Assembly: GCA_034696485.1 (NCBI GenBank)
Contig: JAQIWT010000815.1
Span: forward strand, 1 to 14,826
Direction of reading: 5' to 3'
Origin: Isohypsibius dastychi
Taxonomy: Eukaryota; Tardigrada; Eutardigrada; Parachela; Isohypsibiidae
DNA length: 14,826 bases
Under the pieces are notes generated by a model. That model made no database searches. It was given only the letters and a program-made list of their open reading frames with translations, and was not told the DNA's origin. A program made the position numbers and the translations under genes. Shown here in pieces: positions 11,317-14,826 of this stretch. Positions within the stretch are counted from its first letter, which is position 1. Each line of letters opens with the position of its first letter.

Positions 11317-13468
11317 ATGAAGGCTGCTCCGTGGGTTCTTGCAACCCTTCTTCTTTCAGCGTGTCTCTCGAACGTTGATAGCAGAAAAAGTAAGTATCAC
11401 TCAATGGGTCATAAATCATCAAATCAAAAAGTGTTGATTTTACTGACTTTTACTGATTTTTGCGAGTGACTTTGGTTCTTCGGTTCTTGGGGGAATGGAG
11501 TGGCCTTTTCAGAATTGTGTGAATTTGAGTTTGTTTTTCCAGAACTGAAATGGAATGCTAAACTGGAGGATGCCGAGTCTGAATCACAAGCAGAGGTTTC
11601 TCCAGAACCGGAGGTCACTGTGGAAGATGTACCCGAACCGACTCCAGCTGCGGACTCCGCAACCGATGATGCGGGTGGGGGAGATGGTGATGAGGCAGCC
11701 GATGGTGAAAGCGGATCGGATTCCGATCGTCCTTATTCGGTCGAAGAAATGCTCCACTTGAACGAAGATAACCACGAACTCAGATTGCGTAAAGAAACAC
11801 TGACAAAGGCTGCATTGCTTAGACTGAATCAAATCGTCGAAAACCAAATCCTACCGGTTGAAAAGCCTTACAAATATGAGCAGCTTTCGATGAGCACATT
11901 TGGAGGTAAAAGCTGACAATATTCAATCATCACGGTGTTATAAATTGTTACCTGAAATGCTTAACAGAAGCGGAAATTTTCGCGAAACCGTTGGTTGTTG
12001 TGATGGAGCCCTACAAGCACGGACGATCTTCCCTGTTACCGCTTCTGTTGGGACAGGTCGAAGAAGAAGGTCAGAAAGCACTATCGAATTTCATATTATT
12101 CATCAAGCAAGACAAATTCTCGCAGGCGAGGAAACGGCGAACACCGATTTTGTCATTTATTCATATGGAGCTAAACAGCGAACTTTGGAAGGAATTCAAG
12201 TTCTCCGAAACGAGACATTCGAATCACTTCAGCGCTTCGGAAAATCTTTAGCTTCGCACCTTAAAGCAGTTGAGGCGCCGCACCGTTTATTGGAAAAGGT
12301 CACTCTTGTTGAGACCCCTGACATAATCGAGAACAGCAAGCTTGACAAAGAGGTTTGCGAGCTGCAAGTTTTATTGGTGTGTCCACGGGTCATCTATATT
12401 TTTCTCAGTATCCAATTGCCAAGGTTCATCAATGGTTCGTCGCAAGGGCTGATGCAGTCATCTTAATTGTGGAGCCGGATCGCGTCGACGTCGGTAAGAT
12501 TATGAAAAAGACAATTTCCAAAGATAACATATTTCACCGAAAAATCTTGGAATAGGTGAGGTTCTGGAAGCCGTGTTTAAAGAGCTGAAAGACCAAGAAG
12601 ACCTTTTGTTTGTGCTAATCGAAAGCACCCATAAGACCGATTTGGATGACAGCATCAAAGCACTTCGAAAGCTCTCCTGGTCTTTTGCCCCTCACTTTGA
12701 CGTCAACGAAGCACCGAAAGTCTATCTGACCAGCTTCGAAAAGCCACTGGATGGCGAAGGTGCTGAGTTGTTTGGCCGTCAGGAAAAACAGTTTCTGCAC
12801 GATTTGAACAAGATTCTTGACCAGCGCTTCAAGAACCGTTTGACGACCGTTTTCGAACGAGCTGTTGATGTGCGAAATCACGCTTTGTTGGTTGACAAAT
12901 ATGTGGATACGTTCACGCAGAAGAAATCCATGTTTGGAAACAACAAAGTATTGGAAAACGTAAGCTTTGCTTATTTCTAACATTATTTCTTGCCGTTTAC
13001 ATATGCCGGTTTGTAGGATATCTCAAGCTTTCCGACCAAATTCTCGATTTATGAATCGGTTTTGCGCAAGAGCAACGCAAGTGCTGATGATCTTGCCGCA
13101 CCGGAAGAATACAAAGCGTTTGTCAAATTTGTGAATTGTATGTTTCTAAAACCAACCAAATTTTGGATGGTAGATTCTTCGGAGTTAATCCATTGAACAG
13201 TTTCAAGACTCTGGTTTCTTCGTGCTCATTCTTCAAGGGATGTCCCGCGGTAAATATTTTCGATTTATTTAAAACATTCGTCGAATGCTTTTACAAGTGT
13301 TATTCCATAAACTAGGACAAGCTCAGTTTTGCGATCCAGTTCGATTTGCCAGAATTACTCGAGAAATTCCAAGAACGTCTTCCACTTTGCCTTAATGATC
13401 CAGCGGAATGTGTTTTGGAGGAAAAGAAATTTGTGCCAGAGCACAAGAAAAAGAAGAAGTCACACTAA
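11317..13468 (+). CDS. SRL: Sarcalumenin-like ER/SR lumen protein with degraded GTPase motifs
   Basis: Nine exons: 11317-11389, 11543-11905, 11968-12069, 12126-12352, 12409-12493, 12556-12959, 13017-13117, 13174-13249 and 13316-13468, giving 527 residues. A signal peptide covers residues 1 to about 22 (MKAAPWVLATLLLSACLSN). An acidic region (about 28-95) with GDGDEAADGESGSDSD resembles the calcium-binding part of vertebrate sarcalumenin. KETLTKAALLRLNQIVENQI begins the dynamin/EHD-like GTPase fold. Family landmarks follow: PHRLLEKVTLVETPDIIEN, VHQWFVARADAVILIVEP, SWSFAP, HALLVDKY, FFGVNPLNSFK and CSFFKGC. N-x-S/T sites occur in RNETF and SNASA. The tail is lysine-rich and ends KKSH. Vertebrate sarcalumenin helps SR calcium storage and SERCA function; the same role here is inference. 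The P-loop position reads EPYKHGRS (159-166), DTPG reads ETPD (242-245), and NKxD is missing. Exon 7 must end at 13117 with a weak GTTTGT donor to keep the conserved frame. Confidence 0.92.
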
Positions 13469-13675
13469 GTGCTGCAGTTTGACCATAATATTTTCTCGAA
13501 ATGAAGAGATTTGTGTGCCTATTCGGAAGATGCTGGTTGATTTACAAGTACGATGCATGCAATATATTAATAAGCAATAGAAGCCATTCTGTGGACTGAT
13601 TCTCAACACAATATTTTAAATTTCTGATCCAGCTATGCAGAGGTTTCTTATGTATGTTTAGAAGAATTTCTGTAG
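13469..13675 (+). other. 3' flank of the sarcalumenin gene
   Basis: About 200 bases after the stop, AT-rich and without coding signal. I see no exact AATAAA here; AATAAG near 13566 is the closest form. The mRNA 3' end is not fixed. Confidence 0.4.
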
Positions 13676-14596
13676 ATACGGGTACATATCAATGATTTTC
13701 TCCAAGTGATGCGGTTCCCGATCCACATTACCGATTGGCAATCATTTTCTAATAGCGAAGAAGCTGGTGAGCGAGGATTTGACTTACTGGTCTTTTTAAC
13801 TCTTTTATGTACGTGTTTATAAAGTGCATTTGATCAGACGAGCTCAAGTGTGTCTGCCATTACATTGCGGAAAGAGTGAGGATAAAAAGCATTGTTCCAT
13901 TATTCACGATCTTGCTTATGATCTCATCTAGTGTCCCATATTGCCTCCAATTTCAGTAGCTAATCCCAAGCGGACCATTTATTGCTCACCCGGAAATTAG
14001 TTGAACACGATGATCACGGCAATAAGCCCCTGAGCCGCACAACATGACTTTTTTGCCTTCGCTCAACGGCAGAAATGTGTGTCAGTTTTCTTTGCTTATG
14101 GATTATCCGAATAATTGTCGACGAACCGCATACAGAATCAGTTTACATAAAAGAGGCCATGCGCCGAACAATAAATCTTATAAGTGCATTGCATTATTTC
14201 TTAATGGTATTCGAACTACCGTAATTGTTGATCTTCCTACAATATTGACAAAGCTTTTTGGTCGTGAAACGGTAAAATGATCACTGCTTAATGGCCGGCT
14301 GCAGATGGTGCAAAACTGCAAACTGCCACTTGTGGAGACTCTTTTATTGCACGTTGTAGGCCTTGTTGATGGGGAGTGCGACAGATGGAATTCTATTTGT
14401 AATTACCAAGTCGAATTTTCATAAGCCGAGGAAGAGTGTTAATTAATAGTCTAGACAAAGAGCATCAAATGGAACAATCCGATTTTGGACATACAACTTG
14501 CCTTCTGCTGATGTTGCGGCACGTGCAGCTGCTAGTAGATTTGCGTCCAAAATACATCCTCTGAATGATATGGTCAGATATTGTATGTTTATATGA
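13676..14596 (+). pseudogene. String of broken coding-like segments, origin unclear
   Basis: Four open segments in plus-strand frames hold protein-like sequence but do not join simply: 13676-13822 (contains FPIHITDWQSF), 14026-14280 (contains AYRISLHKRGHAPNN and ALFLNGIRTTVIVDLP), 14281-14424 in the same frame after a TGA (contains LPLVETLLLHVVGLVDG), and 14450-14596 (contains TIRFWTYNLPSADVAARAAA). The second segment uses A/T at most third positions, unlike the neighbouring genes. Either these are exons of a gene with unusual introns (a 33-bp GT-AG interval would remove the TGA) or remains of an inserted gene broken by stops and frameshifts. The strand pattern and the pairing of NG followed by a valine-rich strand gave me a weak impression of the N-terminal part of a viral-type family B DNA polymerase. 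I cannot support that name. Confidence 0.25.
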
Positions 14597-14826
14597 TTCT
14601 ATTTTTGCAATTTTTGTATGATCATGGAAAAAGAATTTTAATGTTGTTTCCCCCGCGTGAAACATAGATTTTCAAATACCGTTATCAAGATGAAAATAAC
14701 CGAAATTTGTATAATCCCTAATCACTAGAACATAAATCACATACAAAGCTAGAGTCAAAAAGTAGAGCAGAGACACTTAATTATGGAGAAACGGCAACAT
14801 GTTTATTTTGAACATCTCGCACTTAA
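14597..14826. other. AT-rich stretch with no gene seen
   Basis: The last 230 bases are AT-rich and contain stops in all frames. No repeat or RNA gene is evident. Confidence 0.5.

Noticed and set aside
13450-13468. C-terminal KKSH of sarcalumenin as a KKXX ER-retrieval signal
   Set aside because: KKXX works on cytosolic tails of membrane proteins. This protein has a signal peptide but no visible membrane segment, so its tail should be luminal.
1-14826. CRISPR arrays, rRNA, tRNA, insertion sequences or bacterial operons
   Set aside because: No repeats of suitable spacing, no tRNA-like folds noticed, and the spliced animal gene structure rules out a bacterial setting.

Overview
The window is nuclear DNA from a compact animal genome. 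Every gene is broken by short GT-AG introns, most of them 53-67 bp, and the proteins are animal ones: a VPS13 lipid-transfer protein, a Yan/ETV6-type ETS repressor with a PNT domain, and sarcalumenin, a muscle/ER-lumen protein. A small-genome protostome such as a tardigrade, or another ecdysozoan with tiny introns, fits best. The species is inference; nothing in the sequence fixes it.

Layout. (1) Positions 1-6983, minus strand: the 5' part of a VPS13A/C-type gene. I can join 21 exons in frame for about 1,830 residues; the C-terminal part lies beyond position 1. (2) 6984-7596: a shared upstream region between divergent genes, with a 13-nt C run. (3) 7597 to about 8546 or 8682, plus strand: a gene I do not recognise, with a basic nuclear-localisation-like stretch and an acidic C-terminal region; its last exons are uncertain. 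(4) 8683-9704: an intergenic region with small direct and inverted repeats and a possible TATA box. (5) 9705-10769, plus: an ETS repressor gene of the Yan/ETV6 type in three exons. (6) 10770-11316: no gene seen. (7) 11317-13468, plus: a complete nine-exon sarcalumenin gene of 527 codons whose GTPase motifs are all degraded. (8) 13469-14826: no intact gene, but a string of short open segments in shifting frames with AT-rich codon use, possibly the remains of an inserted gene.

The genes do not form a functional unit. VPS13 moves lipids at membrane contacts, the ETS protein would repress transcription downstream of receptor tyrosine kinase signalling, and sarcalumenin would act in the ER/SR lumen on calcium handling. 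The most notable observation is the sarcalumenin that has lost its G1, G3 and G4 motifs, which suggests a pseudo-GTPase. Next come the 81-bp in-frame open intron inside the ETS domain and the broken coding-like stretch at the right end.
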